NCBI GenBank assembly: GCA_036498905.1
Contig: DASYER010000026.1
Location: forward strand, 1 to 64,000
Reading direction: 5' to 3'
Source: DAIDKA01 sp036498905
Lineage (GTDB): Bacteria; Pseudomonadota; Gammaproteobacteria; Steroidobacterales; Steroidobacteraceae
DNA: 64,000 bases
In this document: positions 54,897 to 62,094 of the stretch, in pieces
Numbering within the stretch: position 1 is the first letter of the stretch
Layout of the letters: every line of letters begins with the position of its first letter
Program-made: the position numbers and the translations under genes
Notes under the pieces: generated by a model
Database searches by the model: none
The model's input: only the letters and a program-made list of their open reading frames with translations
What the model was told of the DNA's origin: nothing

Positions 54897-57727
54897 ACAC
54901 GCGGCCGCGCACGTGGCACGCAGCGCTGCTGGCAGGTGTATGCGCCTGTGCCGCCGTGCACGCGTTTGCCGCGGATCCCGCTTCGGGCACTGCGCCGACC
55001 ATCGGCGATCTGGTGCGCAAATCCCCGGTGAAGGTGCAGAAGAACACATCGGCCGCCGCCGATTCGGCCAAGGCCATGGAGAACTACAAGCGATTTTTGG
55101 ACCTGCAGCGCACCGATCCGAAACTGCGGGCCGAGGCGATGCGCCGCCTTGGAGATCTGAACCAGGAGAGCGACCAGCTCGATAAGGATCCCTCACAGCT
55201 CGATCAGAACAGCGCGGAGGCAATCCGCCTCTACACCGTGCTGTTGAAGGCGTACCCCGATTACGCACGCAATGACCAGGTGCTGTATCAGATGGCGCGC
55301 GCCTATGAGGCCATAAACAAACCCGAACAGGCCCTGGCCACGCTCGACCAGCTGATCGCGCGCTATCCGGGCACGCGCATGCTGGATGAGGTGCAGTTCC
55401 GGCGTGGCGAACTGCTGTTTTCCGCCAAGGACTACCGCCAGGCCGCGACAGCCTATGGCGTGGTGGTCAAACTTGGAACGGCATCCTCGTTCTATACCCA
55501 GGCGCTGTACAAGAACGGCTGGTCGCTGTTCAAACAATCATTGAATGAGGAGAGCCTGCCATCCTTCGCCGGCGTCCTCGACCAACAGCTGCTCGGCGGC
55601 GTGAAGGGTGCCACGATGCAGCCGTTGGAGCAGCTCAGCCGCGCCAACCGCGAACTCGTCGATGACACGCTGCGGGTGATGAGCATCACCTTCTCGTACA
55701 TGGAGGGGGCCCAGAGCGTCGATGCCTTCCTGGGCGGCAAGGGCAATCCGGCCTATGCGTACCTGCTGTACTCGCGGCTGGGTGACCTGTACGTGGAGAA
55801 GCAGCGTTATCAGGATGCTGCCGGAGCCTACCGGGCATACGTCGGTCGGGACCCCGACAATGTCCACGCGCCGGATCTGGCGATGCAGGCCATCGAGGCT
55901 TATTCCAAGGGTGGATTCACGGATCTGGTGATCGACGGCAAGCGCGAGTATGCGCAGCATTACGATTTCACGACTCCGTTCTGGAAAGGGCGCTCGCGAG
56001 GGGACTTCCCGGTGGTCGTCAAGGAGCTGCAGACCAACCTGCGCGACCTTGCGACGTTCTTCCATGCCGCCGCCCAGAAATCCAAACTGCCGGCCGACTA
56101 CCAGCAGGCAGCGCACTGGTATCGCAGTTATCTCACTTCATTCCCCAACGAACCCGATTCGGCCGCAACCAATTACCTGCTGGCCGACGCGCTGTTCGAA
56201 AGCCACCAGTACGATGAGGCTGCGACCGAATACGAGCACACCGCCTACGGCTATCCCAAGAACCCGAAGTCGGCCGCGGCGGCCTATGCGGCCCTGGTGT
56301 CCTACCAGAAGGGCGCAGAGGCGTTGAGCGGCGCGCCGAAGACCACCTGGCATGCCCGCGAAATCGATGCCGACATCAAATTTGCACAGGCCTTTCCGGA
56401 GCATCCGGAAAGCAGCGGGGTGCTGACGCGCGCGGCGGAGGATATTTTCGCGGCGCACGATCTGCCCCGTTCCATCCAGGTTTCGCAACTGCTGCTGGCG
56501 CGCAAGCCGCCGGTGGACAGCGCGCAGCAGCGCATTGCCTGGAACATCATCGGCCAGTCCCAGTATGACCTGGGCGTCTATGACCAGGCCGAGGCCGCAT
56601 TCATCCAGGCGCGTGAGCGCTCGGTGGGAGCGGACGCCGCCAATGTAAAACTGCGCGCCGATCTGACCGAACGCATCGCCGAATCCGTCTACCGCCAGGG
56701 CGAGGCGCGCCGCAAGGCGGGCGATGACAGCGGGGCCGTTGCCGACTTCCTGCGGGTCGCGAAGGTCGCCCCGGACTCCAAGATCGTCGGCACCGCCCAA
56801 TACGATGCGGCGGCGGGCCTCATCAACCTGAAGCAATGGGACCAGGCCATTGCGGTGCTCGAGCCCTATCGCAAACAGTACCCGAACGGGGCCAACGCCG
56901 AGGATGTGACGCGCAAGCTCGCGGTCTCCTATGCCGAGGCGAACCGGCCCGCGGATGCGGCAGTTGAGTTCGAACACATCTCGGTCAATACGACCGAAGA
57001 AACCGCGGTACGCCGCGAAGCCCTGACGCGCGCCGCCGATCTGTACGGCAAAGCCGGCAACCAGGTCAAGACGGTCGCCATGCTGGAGCGCGAAGTGGCC
57101 GAATATCCGACGCCGGTCCCCGATGCCATCGAAGTGCGCGAGCGGCTGGCGCAGCTGGCCGCGAAAGCCGGCAACACGCCGCGCGAAGAGCAATGGCTGC
57201 GTGACATCGTCCATGCCGATGCACAGGCGGGAGCCGCGCGTACCGATCGCACCAAGTACCTCGCGGCTACTGCCCAGCTGAAACTCGCGCAGCCGCTGCG
57301 CGATTCATTCCGGGCCATTCGCCTGGTGACGCCGCTGAAGAAGAGTCTGGTCGCCAAGCGCAAATCCATGGAAGCCGCGCTGGCGGCCTACAAGAGCGCG
57401 GCGGACTATCACGTCGCGGAAGTCACCACCGCCGCTACGTTTGAGACTGCTGAGCTGTACCGCAAACTCGGCAAGGACGTGCTGGACTCCGAGCGGCCCA
57501 AGAATCTGAACAAGGATGAACTGGAGCAGTACGAATCGCTGTTGGAGGACCAATCTTTCCCATTCGAGGAACAGGCCATCCAGATTCACGAGATCAACAC
57601 GGCACTGGCCCGCGGGGGCGTTTACGATGATTCGGTGAAGAAGAGCTTTGCGGCTCTCGCCGAGCTTAAGCCTGGTCGCTATGGCAAGACGGAGGTCACC
57701 CAGGATGTGGTCACGAGCCTGCAGTAA
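54893..57727 (+). CDS. Large periplasmic TPR protein, AglT-like
   Basis: 944 residues, GTG start coupled to the previous stop. Signal peptide ending HAFA, then many TPR pairs along most of the length (DQVLYQMARAYEAINKPEQALATLDQLIARYPGTRMLDEVQFRRGELLF; ATNYLLADALFESHQYDEAATEYEHTAYGYP; IIGQSQYDLGVYDQAEAAFIQAR). The layout and the ExbB/ExbD/AgmX context resemble myxobacterial AglT-type scaffold proteins, but this is a context-based assignment. Its last 23 bp overlap the following lipoprotein gene. Confidence 0.83.
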   Translation: MNTRPRTWHAALLAGVCACAAVHAFAADPASGTAPTIGDLVRKSPVKVQKNTSAAADSAKAMENYKRFLDLQRTDPKLRAEAMRRLGDLNQESDQLDKDPSQLDQNSAEAIRLYTVLLKAYPDYARNDQVLYQMARAYEAINKPEQALATLDQLIARYPGTRMLDEVQFRRGELLFSAKDYRQAATAYGVVVKLGTASSFYTQALYKNGWSLFKQSLNEESLPSFAGVLDQQLLGGVKGATMQPLEQLSRANRELVDDTLRVMSITFSYMEGAQSVDAFLGGKGNPAYAYLLYSRLGDLYVEKQRYQDAAGAYRAYVGRDPDNVHAPDLAMQAIEAYSKGGFTDLVIDGKREYAQHYDFTTPFWKGRSRGDFPVVVKELQTNLRDLATFFHAAAQKSKLPADYQQAAHWYRSYLTSFPNEPDSAATNYLLADALFESHQYDEAATEYEHTAYGYPKNPKSAAAAYAALVSYQKGAEALSGAPKTTWHAREIDADIKFAQAFPEHPESSGVLTRAAEDIFAAHDLPRSIQVSQLLLARKPPVDSAQQRIAWNIIGQSQYDLGVYDQAEAAFIQARERSVGADAANVKLRADLTERIAESVYRQGEARRKAGDDSGAVADFLRVAKVAPDSKIVGTAQYDAAAGLINLKQWDQAIAVLEPYRKQYPNGANAEDVTRKLAVSYAEANRPADAAVEFEHISVNTTEETAVRREALTRAADLYGKAGNQVKTVAMLEREVAEYPTPVPDAIEVRERLAQLAAKAGNTPREEQWLRDIVHADAQAGAARTDRTKYLAATAQLKLAQPLRDSFRAIRLVTPLKKSLVAKRKSMEAALAAYKSAADYHVAEVTTAATFETAELYRKLGKDVLDSERPKNLNKDELEQYESLLEDQSFPFEEQAIQIHEINTALARGGVYDDSVKKSFAALAELKPGRYGKTEVTQDVVTSLQ

Positions 57728-58454
57728 TTCGGGCGCGCTGCTTGCCGCGACCCTGCTCACGGCCGCCTGCAGCACCTCGCATGTGGCCGGCACCCCCGCG
57801 ACCCCTACGCCGCAACAGGTCGCGAGCGCGCCGGTGGCGCCGGTCGTTGCTGATGCCGGTGCCGGTGCCGGTACCGGTACCACTACCGGCGTGCCGGCCG
57901 TTTCGTCCGCGCCCGCAGCGCCCCCCCCGCCGCCGCGTGCGCTCGCGGATTTTTCGCGAGCGGTGCAGCTGGTGAAGAGCGGCAAGGATGAGGAGGCGGA
58001 ACTGGAGTTCCAGCAGATCGCGACCCTTTATCCGACCTATCCGGGCGCCCTGGTGAACCTCGGCATCCTGTATCGCAAACATGGCGACCTGGCGAAGTCG
58101 GACCAGTCACTGCATGCGGCGGTACAGCGTGATGCCAATGACGTCGAAGGCTGGTCCGAACTGGGTGTGACGCTGCGCGAGGAAGGCAAATTCCACGACG
58201 CCGCCGATGCGTACAACCAGGCCATCAGCGTGAATCCGAACTTTGCACCGGCATACCGCAATCTGGCGATCGTCCTGGACCTGTATCTGGGTGATACCGC
58301 CGCAGCCCTGACGGCGATGGAACATTACAAGGAGTTGGCCGCGGACGATAAGGCCGCGACGGGCTGGATAGCCGATCTCAAACAGCGCGCCGGCAAGAGC
58401 GGGGCGGCCCCCGCCGCCGCCGCGCCACAGGCCGGCGACAAGGCAGGAGAATGA
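57705..58454 (+). CDS. TPR lipoprotein
   Basis: 249 residues. Lipobox LTAAC at about residue 20, then a Gly/Ala/Thr/Pro low-complexity linker (GTPATPTPQQVASAPVAPVV and GAGAGTGTTTG, encoded by GGTGCC/GGTACC repeats near 57853-57880). Three TPR units follow (AELEFQQIATLYPTYPGALVNLGILYRKHGD; DVEGWSELGVTLREEGKFHDAADAYNQAI; APAYRNLAIVLDLYLGD). ATG 57705 has GGAGG nine bases upstream, inside the previous gene; the frame from 57648 is rejected. Probably tethers the TPR scaffold to a membrane. Confidence 0.87.
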   Translation: MWSRACSNSGALLAATLLTAACSTSHVAGTPATPTPQQVASAPVAPVVADAGAGAGTGTTTGVPAVSSAPAAPPPPPRALADFSRAVQLVKSGKDEEAELEFQQIATLYPTYPGALVNLGILYRKHGDLAKSDQSLHAAVQRDANDVEGWSELGVTLREEGKFHDAADAYNQAISVNPNFAPAYRNLAIVLDLYLGDTAAALTAMEHYKELAADDKAATGWIADLKQRAGKSGAAPAAAAPQAGDKAGE

Positions 58455-58954
58455 TCATGCGTACGCTTGGAGCGATCGTCGTATTGATGGCTTGCGCGCT
58501 GCCGGCATTCGGCCAGGCACCTGCCCAGAATCAGTCACGGGATGACCTGCAGCCGGGTGTGAATACTTCGGCCACGCCGCCCGAGCCGGCCACCCGCCCC
58601 GAGACGCGCAGCACGGCGCCCCCGGCTCCGGCCCCTGCGCCGGCGAAGCCGGCCGCTTCGAGCGCACCGGCGGCGGCCAGCATCAAATCCACCCATCCGG
58701 GCAAGGCGCTCGACCGGCTGGAACTGGATACGACCGACATCACGGGCAACAAGGAGTTGCCGAAGGTCATGTACGTGGTGCCGTGGAAACACTCGGATCT
58801 TGGCGACCTCACCGGCAAGCCTGCGAACAGCCTGGTCGATGAGGTTTTGCAACCCGTGGATCGTGACGTTTTCAACCGTGAAGAGCGGTACTACCACACA
58901 GTTGCGCCACAAAAGGGCGGACCCGGATCCGCACCGGAGGCACCGGCCCATTGA
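58451..58954 (+). CDS. Small exported protein of unknown function
   Basis: 167 residues. Signal peptide (LGAIVVLMACALPAFGQ), a Pro/Ala/Thr-rich linker of about 60 residues, then a short conserved-looking domain, LDRLELDTTDITGNKELPKV, MYVVPWKHSDLGDL. The start is ATG 58451 (overlapping the previous stop) or, with better spacing from AGGAGA, ATG 58457. I recognise no family by name. Last gene before the 116-bp gap upstream of exbB. Confidence 0.7.
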   Translation: MIMRTLGAIVVLMACALPAFGQAPAQNQSRDDLQPGVNTSATPPEPATRPETRSTAPPAPAPAPAKPAASSAPAAASIKSTHPGKALDRLELDTTDITGNKELPKVMYVVPWKHSDLGDLTGKPANSLVDEVLQPVDRDVFNREERYYHTVAPQKGGPGSAPEAPAH

Positions 58955-59028
58955 GGGCAGGGCCGCCGGCGCAGCCTTGGCGGGATGAGAATTAGGTCGT
59001 AGTTTTTTTCGCTTATGTCATTAAGTTG

Positions 59029-59041
59029 GGACAGTTTGTCC
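59029..59041. promoter_or_regulatory. Inverted repeat ahead of exbB, shared candidate operator (copy 2)
   Basis: GGACA-GTT-TGTCC, perfect 5-base arms, 29 bp before the exbB ATG in the 116-bp non-coding gap 58955-59070. One base different from the site at 45960-45972. The gap also has a run of seven T at 59003-59009, and AT-rich sequence around 58990-59025 that could be an internal promoter. Confidence 0.45.
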
Positions 59042-59070
59042 AGGTTCGACTGCTGTTTCGGGAGTTGCTG

Positions 59071-59730
59071 ATGAATATTTGGGATGGTTTGGTCAAATTC
59101 TTTCAGGGTGGCGGAACATTCATGTTCCCCATCGCGATCGTCCTCGTGATCGGCTTGGCGATCGCGATCGAACGCTACATCTACCTGGTGAGTGTCTCGA
59201 CACGCAACCGGGTGCTGTGGAATCAGATCGTGCCCATGCTGTCGCAGGGCAATTTCCGGCAGGTGGTGCAGGTCACCTCCAAGTCCGAATCGGCCATCGC
59301 GCAGATTCTCAATTACGGTCTGGCGCGCATCCAGGCGGCACGGCGCCGGGACGATATCGAAAAGGCCATGGAGGAGAGCCTCATGGAGGTGGTGCCGCGC
59401 CTGGAAAAGCGCACGCACTACCTGGCGACTTTCGCGAATCTCGCCACGCTTCTGGGACTGCTGGGCACCGTCATGGGCCTGATCAACGCCTTCCACGCGG
59501 TTGCCACAGTCAATCCGGCGGAGAAGGCCAATTTGCTGTCGGCCAGCATTTCGGTGGCCATGAACTGCACGGCCTTCGGCCTCATGACGGCGGTGCCGCT
59601 GCTGTTCATCCATGCCTTCCTGCAGACCAAGACCACCGAACTCATCGACAGTCTGGAGATGGCTTCGGTGAAATTCCTGAATGCCGTCACTGAGCGTCGC
59701 CCCGAGGCGCCGGCTCCTGCCGCAGCCTAA
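59071..59730 (+). CDS. exbB: ExbB/TolQ/MotA-family proton channel protein
   Basis: 219 residues, inner membrane. Three helices: TFMFPIAIVLVIGLAIAIER (about 17-36), YLATFANLATLLGLLGTVMG (about 112-131) and the third in SVAMNCTAFGLMTAVPLLFI, with the usual small-residue-rich TM2/TM3 pore. With ExbD it converts proton-motive force into movement. ATG 59071 has GGGAG six bases upstream; the in-frame start at 59026 is not supported. Downstream are two exbD genes and an AgmX-type gene, the arrangement seen for gliding-type (AglR/AglS) motors as well as TonB systems. Confidence 0.93.
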   Translation: MNIWDGLVKFFQGGGTFMFPIAIVLVIGLAIAIERYIYLVSVSTRNRVLWNQIVPMLSQGNFRQVVQVTSKSESAIAQILNYGLARIQAARRRDDIEKAMEESLMEVVPRLEKRTHYLATFANLATLLGLLGTVMGLINAFHAVATVNPAEKANLLSASISVAMNCTAFGLMTAVPLLFIHAFLQTKTTELIDSLEMASVKFLNAVTERRPEAPAPAAA

Positions 59731-59751
59731 GCGCCAAGCGACAGGAAGCAC

Positions 59752-60252
59752 ATGCGCCGTTCATACGATTCCCGCAAGCTCGAGCGCCGCAACCGGCGGC
59801 CGGCGGAGCTGATGTTGGTCCCCATGATCGACATCTTCACCGTGCTGGTGACGTTCCTGCTGATGACCGCGGTGTTCTCCCGCACCGTGGTCCTGCAGCT
59901 GAACCTGCCCACCGCCAGTGCCCAGATGCCGGATCTGCCCAAGGATCTGCAGCTGGAGGTGCTGGTGCGCCACAACCTGCTCGAAGTCGCCGACCGCAAC
60001 ACCGGTCCGCTGAAGGATCTGCCGAATACCGACAAGGGGTATGACTACGACGGACTGACCGATTTCCTCAAGCAGGTGAAGGCGAAGTTTCCGCAGAAGA
60101 CGGATGCCTCCGTGCTGCTGGAGAAGGACACGCCCTACGACATCCTGGTGCAGGTGATGGACCGGGTGCGCGTGTTCGAGGCCACCAATGGCTTCGCGAC
60201 GGCACAGGCTGAACTGTTCCCGACCATATCCGTGGGGGACGCACCGCCATGA
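59752..60252 (+). CDS. exbD: ExbD/TolR family protein (first copy)
   Basis: 166 residues. A short basic cytoplasmic N-terminus, one helix (LVPMIDIFTVLVTFLLMTAV) with the proton-carrying Asp27, then a periplasmic domain (LPKDLQLEVLVRHNLLEVADR). ATG is 21 bp after exbB. The stop overlaps the second exbD by 4 bp. Two different ExbD subunits per ExbB suggest a heteromeric stator. Confidence 0.92.
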   Translation: MRRSYDSRKLERRNRRPAELMLVPMIDIFTVLVTFLLMTAVFSRTVVLQLNLPTASAQMPDLPKDLQLEVLVRHNLLEVADRNTGPLKDLPNTDKGYDYDGLTDFLKQVKAKFPQKTDASVLLEKDTPYDILVQVMDRVRVFEATNGFATAQAELFPTISVGDAPP

Positions 60253-60770
60253 TGTCCAATCGCGCGCGGCGCATGGCCGTACACCATCAGCGTCATCGGG
60301 CCGGCTTCGAACTGAACCTGATCCCGCTCATCGACATCCTTTCGGTGATGGTGTCGTTCCTGCTGGTGTATTCGACGGAAGTCGAAGTCATCCAGAACAG
60401 CAAGGGGATCGAGATTCCGCAATCCATTTCACAGACCGCACCGGATCACTCTGTGGTGGTCATGATCACGAAGACCGACCTATTTGTGCAGGGCGAATTC
60501 ATCGAGAGCGTCAAGGACGTGCAGGCCGACCCTGCTGCGACCATCGCAGCGCTGGGCACGGCGCTGAAGCGGCCGCTGCTGATCGGCAAGGACATTTCGG
60601 AGGCTACGCTGGCGGCGCGTGAGATCACGATCATGGCCGACAAGTCGCTTTCCTACGAAATACTGAAGAAGGTCATGGCGACCTGTACGGACGCGGACTA
60701 CGGCAAGATCTCGCTGGCCGTGCTGCAGAAGGAAAAACCCGTGTCCCTGGCCCGGGTTCCGACGGCGTAG
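60249..60770 (+). CDS. exbD: ExbD/TolR family protein (second copy)
   Basis: 173 residues. Basic N-terminus, helix LNLIPLIDILSVMVSFLLVYS with the conserved Asp29, then a periplasmic domain (HSVVVMITKTDLFVQGEFIESV). It is clearly diverged from the first copy apart from the helix. The start is ATG 60249 (overlapping) or the next ATG 60252. Followed 8 bp later by the AgmX-type gene. Confidence 0.92.
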   Translation: MMSNRARRMAVHHQRHRAGFELNLIPLIDILSVMVSFLLVYSTEVEVIQNSKGIEIPQSISQTAPDHSVVVMITKTDLFVQGEFIESVKDVQADPAATIAALGTALKRPLLIGKDISEATLAAREITIMADKSLSYEILKKVMATCTDADYGKISLAVLQKEKPVSLARVPTA

Positions 60771-60778
60771 GGCTCATC

Positions 60779-61687
60779 ATGCTGGCACCTTACTACCGAA
60801 CCTACGAACTGGCCTGGGAAGGCGACGAGGAAGCGCAGGCGCGCTTCCAGCGCATCCTGCGCGTCGGCCTGGTGCTCCTGCTGCTACTGGCGATACTGCT
60901 GGTACTGCTGCCGCCACCGCGGACCGCGCCCGGCGCCGCCGCCGTGCCGCCGCAGCTGGCGCGGGTCATGATTGAAGAGCAGCCCAAACCCCCGCCGCCG
61001 CCCCCACCGCCGCCTAAACCGGAAGTCAAACCGGTGGTGAAACCGACGCCGACTCCGGTTCCGCAGGTGGACAAGGTCGCGCAGGCGCGCCTCAAGGCGG
61101 AGAAATCGGTTGCGACATTCAAGGACGAACTCGCAGACCTGCGTGAGAAGACGCCCATCGATGTAGGCCAGACCAAGAACCTCACGGGGGCGGTGGGCGC
61201 CGATTCACACGCCGAGCGCTCCATGATCACGGCGAAAGTCGGGACGGCCAGCAGCGGCATCACCTCCACCAGCAGCCGCGGCTTCGGCAGCGGCGCCGGC
61301 TCGCTGACCGGCCACGAGACCGCGACCGTCACCTCCGCCATTGCGCATTCGGGGCTGGACAACCGCGGCGCAACACGCACCGGCAGCAGTGGCAAGGCGG
61401 CCCGCAGCCGTGAAGAGATCGAGCTTGTGTTCGACAAGAACAAGGGCGCTATCTACACGCTGTACGCGCGCGCCTTGCGGGAGCATCCTGAGCTGCAGGG
61501 CAAGGTCGTGCTGGAACTGACGATTGCGCCGTCCGGAGAGGTGACGATGTGCCGGATCGTGTCCTCGGAATTGCACAATGAGGATCTGGAAAGCAAGATC
61601 ATTGCCCGTGTGAAGGCCTACCGGTTCGAGCCGAAGGATGTGGAGACCATCACCACCACCAAGCCGATCGATTTCTTCCCCGCCTGA
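60779..61687 (+). CDS. AgmX/PglI C-terminal domain protein (TonB-like energy transducer)
   Basis: 302 residues. Cytoplasmic start, one helix (VGLVLLLLLAILLVLLPPP, about 29-47), a Pro/Lys-rich periplasmic spacer (nine consecutive Pro near residues 70-78, then KPEVKPVVKPTPTPVP), a Gly/Ser-rich region and a C-terminal domain with ELVFDKNKGAIYTLYARALR and VVLELTIAPSGEVTMCRIVS, the AgmX/PglI C-terminal pattern related to TonB-C. It should transmit ExbB/ExbD motion to periplasmic or outer-membrane partners. No TonB-dependent receptor is encoded nearby, so the target is probably the TPR and barrel proteins of this locus (inference). Confidence 0.88.
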   Translation: MLAPYYRTYELAWEGDEEAQARFQRILRVGLVLLLLLAILLVLLPPPRTAPGAAAVPPQLARVMIEEQPKPPPPPPPPPKPEVKPVVKPTPTPVPQVDKVAQARLKAEKSVATFKDELADLREKTPIDVGQTKNLTGAVGADSHAERSMITAKVGTASSGITSTSSRGFGSGAGSLTGHETATVTSAIAHSGLDNRGATRTGSSGKAARSREEIELVFDKNKGAIYTLYARALREHPELQGKVVLELTIAPSGEVTMCRIVSSELHNEDLESKIIARVKAYRFEPKDVETITTTKPIDFFPA

Positions 61688-61699
61688 GACCTTGCGCCT

Positions 61700-62059
61700 A
61701 TGAACCTGCAGTCGGAAATCGAATATTTCACGGAGCTGCGCCTCATCGACAAGGCGCGCCTGCTGAATATGTTTCTGCACGAACTGGCGGAAGAGGCGCG
61801 TACCACTTACGGGCCGGGGAACGAGCAGGTGTTCGATACGGCGCACCTGCGTTTCGTCAACGAACTTGTGCATCGCCTCACCCGCGTGATCGAGCAGCTG
61901 ATGGCCGAGGATGCGGCACGGCCGCCCGATGACATCGTGCTGCGCATGCTGCTGTCCGCCCGTGCGGACAAGGTGGCCGAACGGTTGGTATACAACGCCT
62001 ACAAGCGCGCCATCCAGGGCTTCGAGAGCTTCGACACCACCATCCTGATGAACGACTGA
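61700..62059 (+). CDS. Small helical cytoplasmic protein of unknown function
   Basis: 119 residues, no signal peptide or membrane helix. Nearly all predicted helix (SEIEYFTELRLIDKARLLNM; FVNELVHRLTRVIEQLM; ADKVAERLVYNAYKRAIQGF). It lies 12 bp after the AgmX-type gene and is probably the last gene of the rightward operon. No family recognised; it might contact the cytoplasmic face of the ExbB/ExbD complex (inference only). Confidence 0.7.
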   Translation: MNLQSEIEYFTELRLIDKARLLNMFLHELAEEARTTYGPGNEQVFDTAHLRFVNELVHRLTRVIEQLMAEDAARPPDDIVLRMLLSARADKVAERLVYNAYKRAIQGFESFDTTILMND

Positions 62060-62094
62060 TTCTGATCGAGCAGCCACTCACACAGGTCCTGATC

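Noticed and set aside
57853..57890. GGTGCC/GGTACC hexamer run as a regulatory repeat
   Set aside because: It lies inside the TPR lipoprotein gene and simply encodes the Gly/Ala/Thr linker.
58965..59009. Terminator between the small exported-protein gene and exbB
   Set aside because: The CCGCC/GGCGG stem is short and lies more than 15 bases before the run of T, so it is not a convincing intrinsic terminator.
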